A stretch of 64,000 nt of DNA, taken from Chara braunii. Lineage: Eukaryota > Streptophyta > Charophyceae > Charales > Characeae. The notes under the pieces are model-generated. The model ran no database searches. It saw nothing but the letters and a program-made list of their open reading frames with translations, and was not told where the DNA came from. Shown here piece by piece: positions 1 to 10,343 of the stretch (its first letter is position 1; each line of letters starts with the position of its first letter). The position numbers and the translations under genes are program-made. The stretch covers positions 1,559,121 to 1,623,120 of the forward strand of contig BFEA01000283.1 in assembly GCA_003427395.1 (NCBI GenBank), in the 5' to 3' direction.

Positions 1-41
1 CAGACTATGAGAAGCGACGCCTTGCTAAGGACGCAGCTCGT

Positions 42-59
42 CCCCCCCCCCCCCCCCCC
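42..59. repeat. Poly-C run
   Basis: An 18-base run of C. Such runs are prone to length error in assemblies. Nothing else was recognised in bases 1-188. Confidence 0.8.
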
Positions 60-188
60 GGGTCCGGCAGGTTATCAGTTGTTCGGGCAGTCATTCGGGA
101 TGCTGAATGGCAATTGAGTGTGCAGGTGCTCCTTGCTCGGGTGGTCCGCACTCGTTGCGAGCCTCTCGGTTGTCATGGGCGATTTGTG

Positions 189-823
189 AAGTTCACCGGC
201 ATTCGACCTTCCTCAGTTTGTACCGCGACGTCGTCGTTCCTTCCGTTTCGATGTGAGGTCCTCGAGCCCTGGCGTCTTCTGATTACGGATGTTGGCCATA
301 TTTCTTCAAGAACGTGCCTCCGACCACTTCTCCACCGCCCCTTCCATGCGTCCACACATCCTGAGCATATACCGAAGTCCGCCTGTATCCGCACTTTGTC
401 AATGTCTTGGCCAGATCGTTCTTCGACGTTGTCGGTCCCCCTTCCTCTTGTGTTCAGGACTATGGCGCCCGACAATGTGCCGACGGGAACTCCCCAAAAG
501 GACCCTTCTTCGTGTCAGGGCATCCTACCGTGCACCGCACTTATTAGTCAACAAAAGTTCGCCGGTATCCGGACTTCGCACAGGGGTTCTCCATTCGAAC
601 ACTGTCGCTTTTCTGCCCCTTATGTGCGGTCAACAAGGCGCGCGGAGAGCTGTTCTTTGTTCAGAACATTTCCTGGCGCTGTGCAGGCGATGACGTCTGG
701 AGGACGTCTTCACCCTGCGCTCCACGGCAACATACCTCCGCTTAGAGACTGTTGTGTTTACTACACGCCAGGAATTTTGTTTTTCTGTGCCGCGTCATGG
801 CTAGTCCGGCGGCATCTGGACTT
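189..823 (+). repeat. Four 22-bp quasi-palindromes upstream of the ParB/MTase gene
   Basis: Copies lie at 189-210, 375-396, 555-576 and 802-823. Each is 22 bp with AAGT-like and ACTT ends; the most regular half-sites read AAGTCCGCC on one strand and AAGTGCGGA on the other. The first three fall in the same reading frame of a 372-codon open frame (114-1232) and encode K-[SF]-[AT]-x-I-R. I do not call that frame a gene: it runs out of frame over the better-supported gene that starts at 887. Confidence 0.75.
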
Positions 824-886
824 CTCTTTTGTGCTGATTGTTTGTGCTTTCCTTGTTTCCCGATGTTTCTTTCGTTTGCAAACAGA

Positions 887-3800
887 ATGTCTACATCAAG
901 GCGTGAGGAACAGCCTACCGGGACCTCGGGAAGGGAATCGACGACCAAAAAGTCGTGGTCCGATCATATGTGCGCGAAATCGTATGTCGATTGGTGCTGC
1001 GGGGATGAGAACGACCCCACAAGAGCGCCTTGCGGTCCGGTTCTATTCGTGGAAGATAGTAGACGCCGGAGAGTGCTTGGTTCGGTTGAGGGATGGCAAG
1101 CGGCTAGGAGTCACGACAAGATGTATTTCAAGCTGCACGCGGTTTATAATTCGAAGGGCGGCATCGTGGCTGCTTCCAAAGGGGTGGCCCTGTCGTGGGA
1201 TCTGTTCCAGGGGTTCGGTGCAGGGGCCTTGAGGACCCCTTTCTACACAGAGCTCGCGGCTAAAGGTCTTGTTTCCGCTATGGAGTTCTTCAACTTGTTG
1301 GAAAAGAGAGACGTCCACCTCGATGAACCCTGCCAGATCTCATGCGACCTGGCACTGTCGCAGCCTGTGCAGATGTGCACCGGGTTCGAGTCAAAAGGTG
1401 TTCCGTCCGAGGGAGGAGATTTGGGTTCCGGTGCTTCATTCCAACTCCACCGCGGGGAGGAACGTGGTCACTTCGACGACAGCGAGGGGGAAGAAGAGGA
1501 GAGGACGTCGGGTTCGCCAGTTAGAGGGGGAGACTGTAGGGTGCTGAGCATTCCGGGGGTTGAGATAAGAACACCAGTCCAGGAGCGGCCCTCGACGTCA
1601 GCCGGGGGTCACACAATGGGGTCGGGGGGGAGGCCTGCTGGTGTCTTGTCCGGTGGAGAAGAGGGTGAACAGCAGTCATCGCAAAAGAGAAGGGGAGATT
1701 CACGTGGAGACTCGGCAGCTGCATCAAAAAAACAGAAGACAAAGGCCCCGCAGACGTCAGGGGGAAAAAGGAAGGGAGGGGAGGGGCATGTGGGCGCTGC
1801 GAGTCACAAACGCCCATCCTCGGCGCAGATTCAGCCCCTGTCCGTCCTTGTGCAGCAGACGGGTCCGATCGACGTCGATGCGGCGTATTTCCTTGAATGG
1901 AAAGACGGCGTGCGCACAAAGCGAGAGATACCCGTTAACCCGTCGCAAGTCGTCGACATCGGGGAGTGGGAAGCGGGGTACAACCAGCGTTCCTTGGATC
2001 CGGTGCATACACAGCTGATCATCGACTCGATGACGACGGCCTACTCGCAGGCCTCGAAGACTTACGAGCTGCCCACACTGAAGTTGGCGCCGTTGGGGCT
2101 GGAGAAACCGAAGCCGTGGGTGCGTGCACAGCGTCTGAAGCCCGAGGACTGGAAGGACGAGCTGGCGGGCCAATACTACTACTACGCTGTTGCCGGCCAG
2201 CATAACGAGGCCGCCGCCAGGACGCTGCTTGGCACAGACGTGGCGTTAAGGTACAACTTCGAGAGGTGGCCTGCGCGAATGGTGTACTTCTCCGACGCGG
2301 ACTTCGAAGGGTATTTTCTGGTCAGCGCTGAGGATAACAAGAAGTACCTGAAGGCGCCTCCCCGACAATCGAAATTGTTGATGAAGGACATCCGGTGGTG
2401 CTGGAAGGATAAGGGTTACCCCAGAGCTGTTATGGGGAACCCGAGCGGGAAACAGGCTTAGGTGGAGTCTTGGCGCCGGTTTTGTAAAGATGCGCTTCAA
2501 AAGCCGCCGTACAATCATTTGTGGACACTCGCTGACGACAAGACCGAGCAGGGCATAAGGAAGCAGAACGCTGCCCTTTGATCTTATTTCCCGCTTGCGA
2601 TGGCCGGGGAGAGCGCGTGGAAAATGGGAATGGAATTTTTCGAGAAATGGGAGATGGGCAGATTGCTGGCACCCGAAGGGGCGAAGTGGATCGTGAAGAA
2701 GAAGAAGGTGAAGGGCGTCAAGGCCGGTGTGAGCCACATCGAAAATGATAAGACCGGGCGAAAGGAGGTCGTCTACAACATCCCCATCGAAGCGCCTCAA
2801 AAGAAAGGAAAAAAAGAAAAGGAACCTGGCGACTGGTTCGTCCAAGTCAACGAGCTGGATCCGCACTGCTAGAAAAGCATGGAAGCCCTCACGGACAATG
2901 AGAAATTTCGGCTGCTGAACGAGGTTCTCAACTGCGAGGTGGTGTGGGTGCAGACCGGCTCCTCTGCGTTGGCAAAGCAAGGGAAGCTGGGGATGCAAGA
3001 GGCAGTGCATCTGGTGAAGTGCGACCTCATCTTGGTGCGGTTATGGAACTACTACCAGTTCAAGTATGAGAATCGGTCCGACTCCGATTGGACGCGTTCG
3101 TATCCCTTCCTGCGAAAAAGAGAGGCGATTTTGGCGCAGTTCAAAAGCCAGGGACTGGATGCAGCATTGTGGGACGGAAGCAGGAAACTCGTTGGAGACT
3201 CATCGTTCTTTAGAGACTATCCCCCGTTCATGGGCTGTGAGGACGACAAGTCGATCAAGGCGACGGAAAAACTGGTTGTTAACAAGAAGTTGTCCATCGA
3301 CTGGAAGAACAAGGTCCTTTCCATGCTGACCGACAGCAGGTCGAAGAGCATGGATGTCGCGCTCACCGAAGGCATGGTGCACATTCGGTAGCAGGACTCG
3401 GGGGATGTGACATCCATCGCCCCCTTCGGCGTCGATCCTCTGGAGGCGCAGATGAAGGTCGTCGACTTGGAGAAAGCGGTTGGGATCACGAAATGTCACA
3501 CTGCTGTTCTTGATTTGTGCGAGCCTGTGGACATCACACAGTGGACACAGCAAGCTTTCGAGAGTTTGAATGCCCTTCTACAACATTTGTTCCCTTCACA
3601 CTGGACGGTCGTTGCTTTCGTCCCCCGGGAGCACGACTACTACTTCATAACCAGTCTGCACCATCTGTTCGTTGTCAAGGCAATGGCAGGAAAGTGGGTG
3701 AGGAGGCCGCAGCAGAAGAAAAGCTTCGCGGTCGGCAACAACTTGTACTCAGTGGATGACCGCATGTACATCCTCTTCGTGACGACTTGCGAGAGAACAC

Positions 3801-5097
3801 GTTTGTGGTTTACGACGTGAGCTTGGAGGCGGGTGATGCTGCTGCTGTGGGGGCACATGTCAAAGTCACACCGACGGACGTCTCGGAGATGTCGTTCGAG
3901 CCTTGTGAATGGCCCCTGGTCATACCTGGCCGTGACCGCAAAGTTTACAAGGACATGGAACGGAACCCTGCGCAGTTGGCCCATCTGCTGGAATTCGTGT
4001 GCAAAAAGGGGGAGGGTGTCATGTTTCTCGGGAAGGCGCACGCGCAAGTCGTGTGGGAGGCTTTGAAGGGTGGTCGCAACGTCATTGCGTTGGAGGGGAA
4101 TTCGGAGTTGCTGCAATACACGTTGGATTTCTTGAAAGGCGCGGTCAACTCGGGAGACCACCGCTGCGAGTTCATTTCGAGGACGGACAAACCGCGACGC
4201 GCTTGGGAGTCGTCCACGGACATGTGCTTCAAACTAAGCGAGAGGAAAAGGGACAGGATATACGAGTTCCTCTTCCTGGAGACGCGGCCCAGGAGGGACA
4301 GTGACCCTGAGTATATTCGACGCAAGGAGCACATGTTGGTGTTGCTGGACAACTACCACGGCGCCTCGCGTTTGAATGCGAAGAACTTCCTGGACCGGCT
4401 GGAGTGTTTGTACTTTGTCGAGTCGGAGCAGGAGCTCCGGGTCGCGAGTTACAGTGCATTGATTGACACAGACGAACAGGCAACAACCGGAGTCGTTTTC
4501 GATGGCAGGTGCATCGTCAAGCCAGGCCACTCCAGCGGCGCCCATTCGCAGGTCCACCCCCGGCAAAACCCCCAACAAGTTGTTGGTGAAACTCACACCC
4601 TGCACTGTTGCCCCGCCTCGCTTGCGTCCAGGGAGTGCAGTCCCGCCGGAACATCCTTCTTGGAAGGATGAGTCCATTCACTTTGAAGGGCACGACCACA
4701 CTCGTTCCAGTGAAGCAGACTGGGGTCACGACACCCGGGAACGATCCAGCCTGCAATCCGCGAAGGGGAGTGGATCATGGCCGTCGTGGACTCAGCTGGG
4801 CAGTGGGAGCCATGCTCGCGCCTTCCCAAGTCCGAGTACTTGCAACTCGCAAGCAGTGGTATGGCGGATAAAGTGGCGTCAGAGAACCCCCTTTTCCAGG
4901 CCACCGACCCGGCCGTCGTTAAACACGCTGATCGTTTGTTTCTAGAGCTCCAAGACAAGGGGTGGATGGAACTCTCGGACGAGTTTTACGACTTCGATAC
5001 GAGCCCTTCGAAGGGAAGCGTGGATTGGAAGGTCCCCCCTGCGACGGGGTCGCAGGGGAGTGCGGGAGGGGGTGGGGGAAGCGGTAAGGGGACATGA
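887..5097 (+). pseudogene. ParB-like plus amino-methyltransferase-like protein, copy 1 (PM1), broken
   Basis: Homologous along most of its length to the minus-strand gene at 22.0-26.7 kb. I chose ATG 887 because it follows a pyrimidine-rich stretch ending in CAG, like a splice acceptor. Order of parts: a low-complexity Lys/Glu/Ser-rich stretch (1,400-1,850); a ParB/sulfiredoxin-like domain (about 1,880-2,250) with the motif AVAGQHNEAAARTLL, GQH codons at 2,195-2,203; a middle region; VLDLCEP (3,506-3,526), placed where a beta-class amino-methyltransferase would carry motif IV (DPPY); and FLGKAHAQVVWEAL followed by GGRNVIALE (from about 4,024), resembling the SAM-binding motif I and acidic strand end. 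Motif IV before motif I is the beta-class order. The DPPY residues are not present, so activity is doubtful. Damage: in-frame stops at 2,459, 2,579, 2,870, 3,389 and 4,669, and a frame change near 3,800. The ParB-like call is moderate and the methyltransferase call tentative. Confidence 0.5.
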
Positions 5098-5148
5098 GAG
5101 GGCGCCGCGTCAGGGGGATCGGTTGGCACTCACGACCAGGGCAGAAGA

Positions 5149-6455
5149 GTGGAATGCGGCGGGCGGGTCGGGTTGTTGAACATTGCTAACAAGACGACCG
5201 TCGGGGCCAGCAAATCGGCTAAGTTCGCCGACATCCGAACTTCTCAGAATGTGGAGCCGCCGCCTTTGGACGTTGCGAAGTCCGTCGGCGTCCGCGCTGC
5301 ATCCACTACACATTGGTCGGCCATCCCCTCGACGACTGAATTCGCCGCTTCCGTTGGCACCGGGAGAGGCTCGAGTGCCGGTGTTCCGATCACCGGCGTC
5401 AAGTACAAGTTTGCCGCCATCCGGACGAAGCCTCCTGAGGTACACCATGGGGAGCCCGTCCTGCGCAGCGCCACAGGAGCAGAAGTGTCGGAAACGGGTG
5501 CCAAAATGAAGTCCGCCGGAATCCGCACTTCGGTTTCGTCCGGTGCGACGTCCGACGACTTTCCTACGCGGCAGGGGACTGCATCGGCCGTCAGAGACGG
5601 GCAGCCTGCAGAGTTCAATGCACGGTTGGATAGCGGGGCGCCGTCTGTGCTCTGCAATTTGAACTCCGCCGGTATCAGAACTTGCTGGGGAACGGACCTG
5701 CAGTCAGAGGTCGTCGGGCGGGCGGAAGATGAGATGTGTGCGGGGGCAGAGGACTTGTCGACAGGAGTCGACGCGGGGCCGGTGGGAGGAGCTGATATGC
5801 GCGAGAGGGATGGGGGGGAGGAATGGGTACAAGTGGAGGACAACCAAGAAGAATTTGAATGGAAAGAAGGTGGGGGAGGAGGGAGGACGAACGACCAAAG
5901 GGTGGAGAAGATGTTGGCTGCGTTGAGTCGTCTGACTCGTTCGGACACTTGTACACGATGCAATGTGGAGGTGATGTCGACGACGAAGCGACGACGATGG
6001 AAATGGAGACTCAGGTGGGCATTGGCCTTTCCGCAGACCCGGATGCCTGTGACGTGCACCCGCTGGCGGCGGCAGTGCATCTCCGGGACGTGTGCGACGA
6101 GGTCGCCATGGCAGAGGGCCGGACAAAAACGAATCATGGAATGGACGTCAACGACGTCACTGATTGCAAACTCCGCGAACAACAGGCCATATCAACTCTG
6201 TCCCCGCCTACAAAAATCGTCGGGCGCGTCGACACCGATCATTCCTTGGGCGCCGACTTGGAGGCCCCGTCGCCCTGCTCTTTGACACTAGCAGACACCT
6301 TCCCTGGCGCAATGGGTGGCGAGGTTGCCAGCTGCCAGCATCTGACGTCCCTGAAAAAAAGCAGGGTGGCCACTCAGCCTCTCGCGGTGCTCACGTTACC
6401 CGCGCCCCGGTCGCCGATGAAGGAACGGAGGGAGAAACCGGCTGGTAAGCGTTAA
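5149..6455 (+). pseudogene. Low-complexity spacer protein of the module, copy 1 (S1)
   Basis: I do not recognise a family. It lies between PM1 and the Ulp1-like protease U1, on the same strand, as its counterpart does at 20.2-22.0 kb. Frame 1 is open from 5,149 to 6,285. From about 5,900 the more natural, acidic reading (VDDEATTMEMETQVG...) continues in another frame to the stop at 6,453-6,455, so a frame change near 5,900-5,940 is likely. Five 22-bp motifs (5,221, 5,278, 5,407, 5,509, 5,662) are all in the same frame of the first half and encode peptides such as KFADIRTS, KSAGIRTS and NSAGIRTC. Composition is Gly/Glu/Thr-rich, with no membrane segment or catalytic motif visible. It may be a disordered accessory protein; function unknown. 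Confidence 0.4.
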
Positions 6456-7500
6456 TGATCTTCGCCACGTCTGCACGTTAACGTCTCTATAGTGCCAACG
6501 ATGTCAGTCGGCTATCCTGTCGTTGACGAGAGGACAAGTTTCGCCTTCCGATAGACGGTAGCGAAGACGGAGGTCTGTGCGGCCACAAAAGAGGATTGTC
6601 GACACTGGCGCAGTTCTAGCTGCGCCAAAATTCGAGCCCTGAGGGGCACACACAGATCAACCGGTGTTGGCCTCGACACAACAAGTGCGGATATCGGCGG
6701 ACTATAACATTGGGTCCTTTCGGTACGACACACCTGCCTCGTCCGCGTCGTCTGGAGTGTGCTATTCTTTCGTCGGCAGGACAGGTCGTTGTGGTCCGCC
6801 GGTATTCGCACTACCATTGTCAACGACATGAGGAGAGCTGACACATGGTTAAATATGGATTCCGACGGACTTTCATCCGTGACCGGCACACAGAGACTGA
6901 CGTCGTCACCCTTCCGCAATACAAGTGCGGATACCGGCGGACCAAACAACCCCTGCCGAGAAGATAAAACAACCCTTCTATCTGCTGGTTGTTTCAGTCC
7001 GCCGGTGTCCGCGCTTCTATTGTGGGTGCGTGATGTGCTTACTCTCTGATACCCCGCCGACATCTGCACATGCGCAAGTGCCTGCTTTCCGTCTCCCGCC
7101 GACACTGGTCCGGCGGTATACAAAAAACAGACCTTCCGGTGGTCCGATCTTTTTAATGCGCCGGTATCCTCGCTTCCTGTGTCAGGGCCGGACGTGGTTG
7201 GTCGGTGTCTGCGCGTTGTGGCTTCTGGTCCACCGGAATCCGGACTTCATCGTTTGCCGCCTTCCATACTATTTGGCCTGATGTTTTCTTGCTTCACGTT
7301 GTGCAGGGGTCTCAGGCTCGACTGCGCTCCTCGTCTTCGTGTCCAAAGGCTCACATGATCCTCGCTGAACCCGACCACGTGATGACAAACTCCATTGGTT
7401 GGAGAAGCCATCATCTGCATGGCTATGTCAATATTTTACTTTTCAACTTTCATCGAATCGTATATTCATTTCGGGTTCTGTCTTTCTTTTGTTTTACAGG
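6456..7500. other. Spacer with five 22-bp motifs; possible intron end
   Basis: No convincing gene. The 22-bp motif occurs at 6,683, 6,792, 6,923, 6,995 and 7,226, in both orientations. The last 20 bases are pyrimidine-rich and end in ACAG just before the protease reading frame becomes coherent, which looks like a splice acceptor. Upstream exons, if any, were not identified. Confidence 0.5.
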
Positions 7501-8593
7501 GGTAGGGTCGACTCGGAAACGGAGGTCCTCCATTTTCTCGAAATATCCGGCACGAATATTGCAGAAAGTCCCCGGGTTCACGACAAGACACAAGAATATG
7601 TTAAAGGCATCAGGGGTTGATGTCGAGACTGGGGAGAAGGACCATGCCGTGGCCATTGATGAATGTCTTTCCCTTCTGCCTTCGGAGAAGGGGACGTATC
7701 CGCGATCTGTGACTAGGGGTCTGGCCATGTATGAAAAATACTTAGCAGAGCATCGCGCGATGAGGGACAATCTTTAGAACGCCATTTCTCACAACCCGGC
7801 GTGTGCATTGGTCGATGATGTGTAGTTTGCACCAGAGCACGTGGAGCCTTGGGGGGGATTTTTGATAACACGATTGCGCCTCGAGTCTTGACGGTTATGG
7901 GTGACATATCCCAAGGCTTGGTGCCACCTCATCATGTTCTATCCACTTTCGATGAAGGTCAAGTGAGAATCACAGCTAAAGATCTGCTCACCGTCTTGCT
8001 TGTCGATGGGAAGCTCAACGATGAGGTGGTGAATTTCTACATGGCGCTTTTGGGGTCGACTGCATGCATGACACGTCAAACATCATCAGGCCTTCGAGTC
8101 TTCAGCTTCAGCTTCAGTTCTTTCTTCTTCAGTAAGCTGCAACTTCATGGACACGGTGGGGTGGAAAGGCGGGCTAAGAATGTAGATCTGCTTCACTTCG
8201 ATATGATCTTCGTTCCGGTGCACAAAGACAATGATCACTGGATCCTCCTTTCCATCAATTTGAGGGACAATGTCTTCGAGATTCTCGACTCCTGTCCTCG
8301 CGTTATAGCAGATTCGCGTTTCTACCTTAGTGTTTTCGAGTTTGATTGTACAGTACTTAGAACATCATACCTCACATGGCCGCTCGCCGAGGAGTTGGGA
8401 GTCTATGGTGGGGAACGTTGTTGTGGAAGGAGTTCCGAGACAAGTTGACGAAGCTAGTTGTGGGGTGTTCATGTTGACGTTTGCAACGCTGTTGCAACGC
8501 GGTGATCGACCACTTTTCAGGTTCTCTTCTGAAGATATACCTGTAATTAAACGACAATTGGCAACATGTCTTTTGGAACACCATTGTCTTTGA
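7501..8593 (+). pseudogene. Ulp1/SENP-like cysteine protease (peptidase C48 type), copy 1 (U1)
   Basis: Homologous to the minus-strand gene at 18.3-20.1 kb. The N-terminal segment (7,501-7,777) is basic. The catalytic part begins with LNDEVVNFYMALL, the usual Ulp1 entry helix, continues with PVHKDNDHWILL (catalytic His codon 8,236-8,238) and FEILDSCP (Asp), and ends with VPRQVDEASCGVFML, holding the oxyanion Gln and the nucleophile Cys (8,459-8,461). All catalytic residues are therefore present, but there is a stop at 7,777 and a one-base frame change near 8,405-8,415 between the His/Asp and Gln/Cys halves. The family cleaves SUMO or ubiquitin-like tags and is a known passenger of plant and fungal transposons. 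It is the third gene of the PM-S-U module; the terminal stop is at 8,591. Confidence 0.75.
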
Positions 8594-9220
8594 TTGATTT
8601 CCATGACTTCTTTACATTTTTTTGACTTTATTTCATTCAATGGTGATTGTTTTTGCTTAGACATGACATTACTCCACTGCCTTTCTCAGTGCAACTTTGT
8701 TCTCTTTTATTCGCTCAATTTCGAGTTTTGTTTAGGATGGTCGTTGTCTGTATGGTGGCATTTGTAGACTTTGTCATCTGCATCTTTTCTCGTGCGGTGG
8801 GACAAATTCTTGTTGCGTTCTTTTCTCCGAATTTCACATATAAGAACCTAGAGTGTGCATAACAATTGAAATCAGATGATATCCGAATTTCTTGTGCGGT
8901 ATAATAAATTGGAGTGCCCGTGCATAACAACTCCCGATAAGTGCGTTAGTGTGCAGTTCGTTACGCGACCATCACTTGCTTTGTGATTGCCTGTAGTGCA
9001 TTTAACAAATGACTTCGTGTTCATGTATGGGACTTCTGTGAATGGCCTGCTCAGGTGCAGATGTTGCTTGCCAATATAATTAACCCCCTTCTTTGTATGC
9101 ATTTCATCACATAGCAAAAAAAATCTAGATATTAACAAACATATATTGCATCACTTGAACAAATTGCAGTAGCGATGACATTCGGAAATGTATTATCCGC
9201 CATGGGTTCGGTAAGGACAC
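8594..9220. other. AT-rich spacer, nothing recognised
   Basis: Short random-looking open frames only. No repeat shared with the rest of the window was seen, in particular not with the sequence beyond the other Ulp1 copy. Confidence 0.5.
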
Positions 9221-9224
9221 CACA

Positions 9225-9910
9225 CTCATCAAATTTCTTAAGTATAACAAGTATGGATCTGAACACACTTCCACATGTTGGCTAAGTGCCTGGGCGTGCT
9301 TGTCGCTATACTAAGCCTTCTAAAGTATAACAAGTGTGGATCTCAGCACACTTCCACATGTTCGCGAAGTACCTGGTCGTGCTTCTCGCTATACTAAGCC
9401 TTCTAAAGAACACGAATCTCACCGAATTCATATAACCGACTCGCCGAGAGGATAGACATACATGTGTTACTCAAAGATAACCGAACCAAGCTTGTCCAAC
9501 AAGGAGACAATCAAGGCGCTTCATAAACGTGTTATCCAACATCGATCCGGTTGTAACGCCTTGCTCATTAAATTTTTGAAGTACAAGAAGTATGGATCTC
9601 AACACACTTCTCCATGCGGGCCAATTGCCTGGGCATGCCAGTCGCTATACTAAGCATTGTAAAGAAGACGGAATCTCACCAAACATCCATATGAATATTA
9701 GATGTTTCGGCCGAGAGGATGGACATGCCTACGTTACTTCGGGATAGTGGAAGCGAGCTTGTCCGAGAAGGATACAATTAAGCCGCCTTGCTCATCACAA
9801 TCCTAAAGAAGTACGGATCTCAGCACACTTGTCGCACTTCTCCGACAAGGACACAATCAAGGGGCCTTGGTCCTTACAATTATAAACAAGTATGGATCTC
9901 AGCACGCTTC
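9225..9910. repeat. Imperfect tandem repeats carrying the 22-bp motif
   Basis: A unit of roughly 85-100 bp (aagtatggatct ... cacactt, then gcctggg..tgc..gtcgctatactaagc) is repeated at about 9,230, 9,320 and 9,570, with shorter pieces at 9,790 and 9,870. Each unit holds one 22-bp motif of the AAGTATGGA/AAGTGTGCT kind: 9,249, 9,332, 9,588, 9,809 and 9,888. Confidence 0.7.
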
Positions 9911-9985
9911 CGCATATGGGCCGAGTTGATGGGCATGCCTACATTGCTTAGGTTGTAGCCAAAACTGAATTCGTTCGAAAGAGGA

Positions 9986-10021
9986 CACAATATAATGTCC
10001 TATTTTAACGAATAACATGTT
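9986..10021. repeat. 35-bp sequence shared with 61,986-62,021
   Basis: The stretch atataatgtcct, then ttttaacgaataacatgtta, occurs here and at 61,986-62,021 with one or two differences. Here it ends exactly where homology to the other inverted-repeat arm (35,192) begins, so it may mark the outer edge of the element. Confidence 0.55.
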
Positions 10022-10339
10022 ACGTGTTTCGAGTGCAATGTGACCGTTGAGGCCGACCCCAGCTTCGATATGCAGATAATCGCTGTCAAGACTGAACGTT
10101 CCTCGTGCCCAAATGCATTTGTTCATGATGATAAAATCCCTGTCCACATTGTCGATCAAAAAGGAATACTCGCTCACGTACGACGAGGTTTCGTAGAACG
10201 TTGTCTCGTATATAAAGTCGCACGATGGTGTGTCTTCGTCATGCATCCTACAGGACAAGAAACCGGAATTAGTTCGAAATTCACATCTCATCATTATCTT
10301 TGCGGATTTCGTAGCTATCAAATCCGAATCAGTTTGCAT
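10022..10339 (-). pseudogene. Truncated gene D, N-terminal part (D-left)
   Basis: Reads MQTDSDLIATKSAKIMM at its start and parallels D1 (34,872-35,190) down to the DYLHIEAGVGL segment. Homology stops at 10,022, the edge of the inverted-repeat arm, and the frame then runs into unrelated sequence. Directly downstream of transposase T1, as D1 is downstream of T2. Family unknown. Confidence 0.6.
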
Positions 10340-10343
10340 TTAA

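Noticed and set aside
114-1232. 372-aa frame as a separate gene
   Set aside because: From 887 it overlaps PM1 out of frame and has no homologue in the PM2 region; only its in-phase 22-bp motifs are of note.
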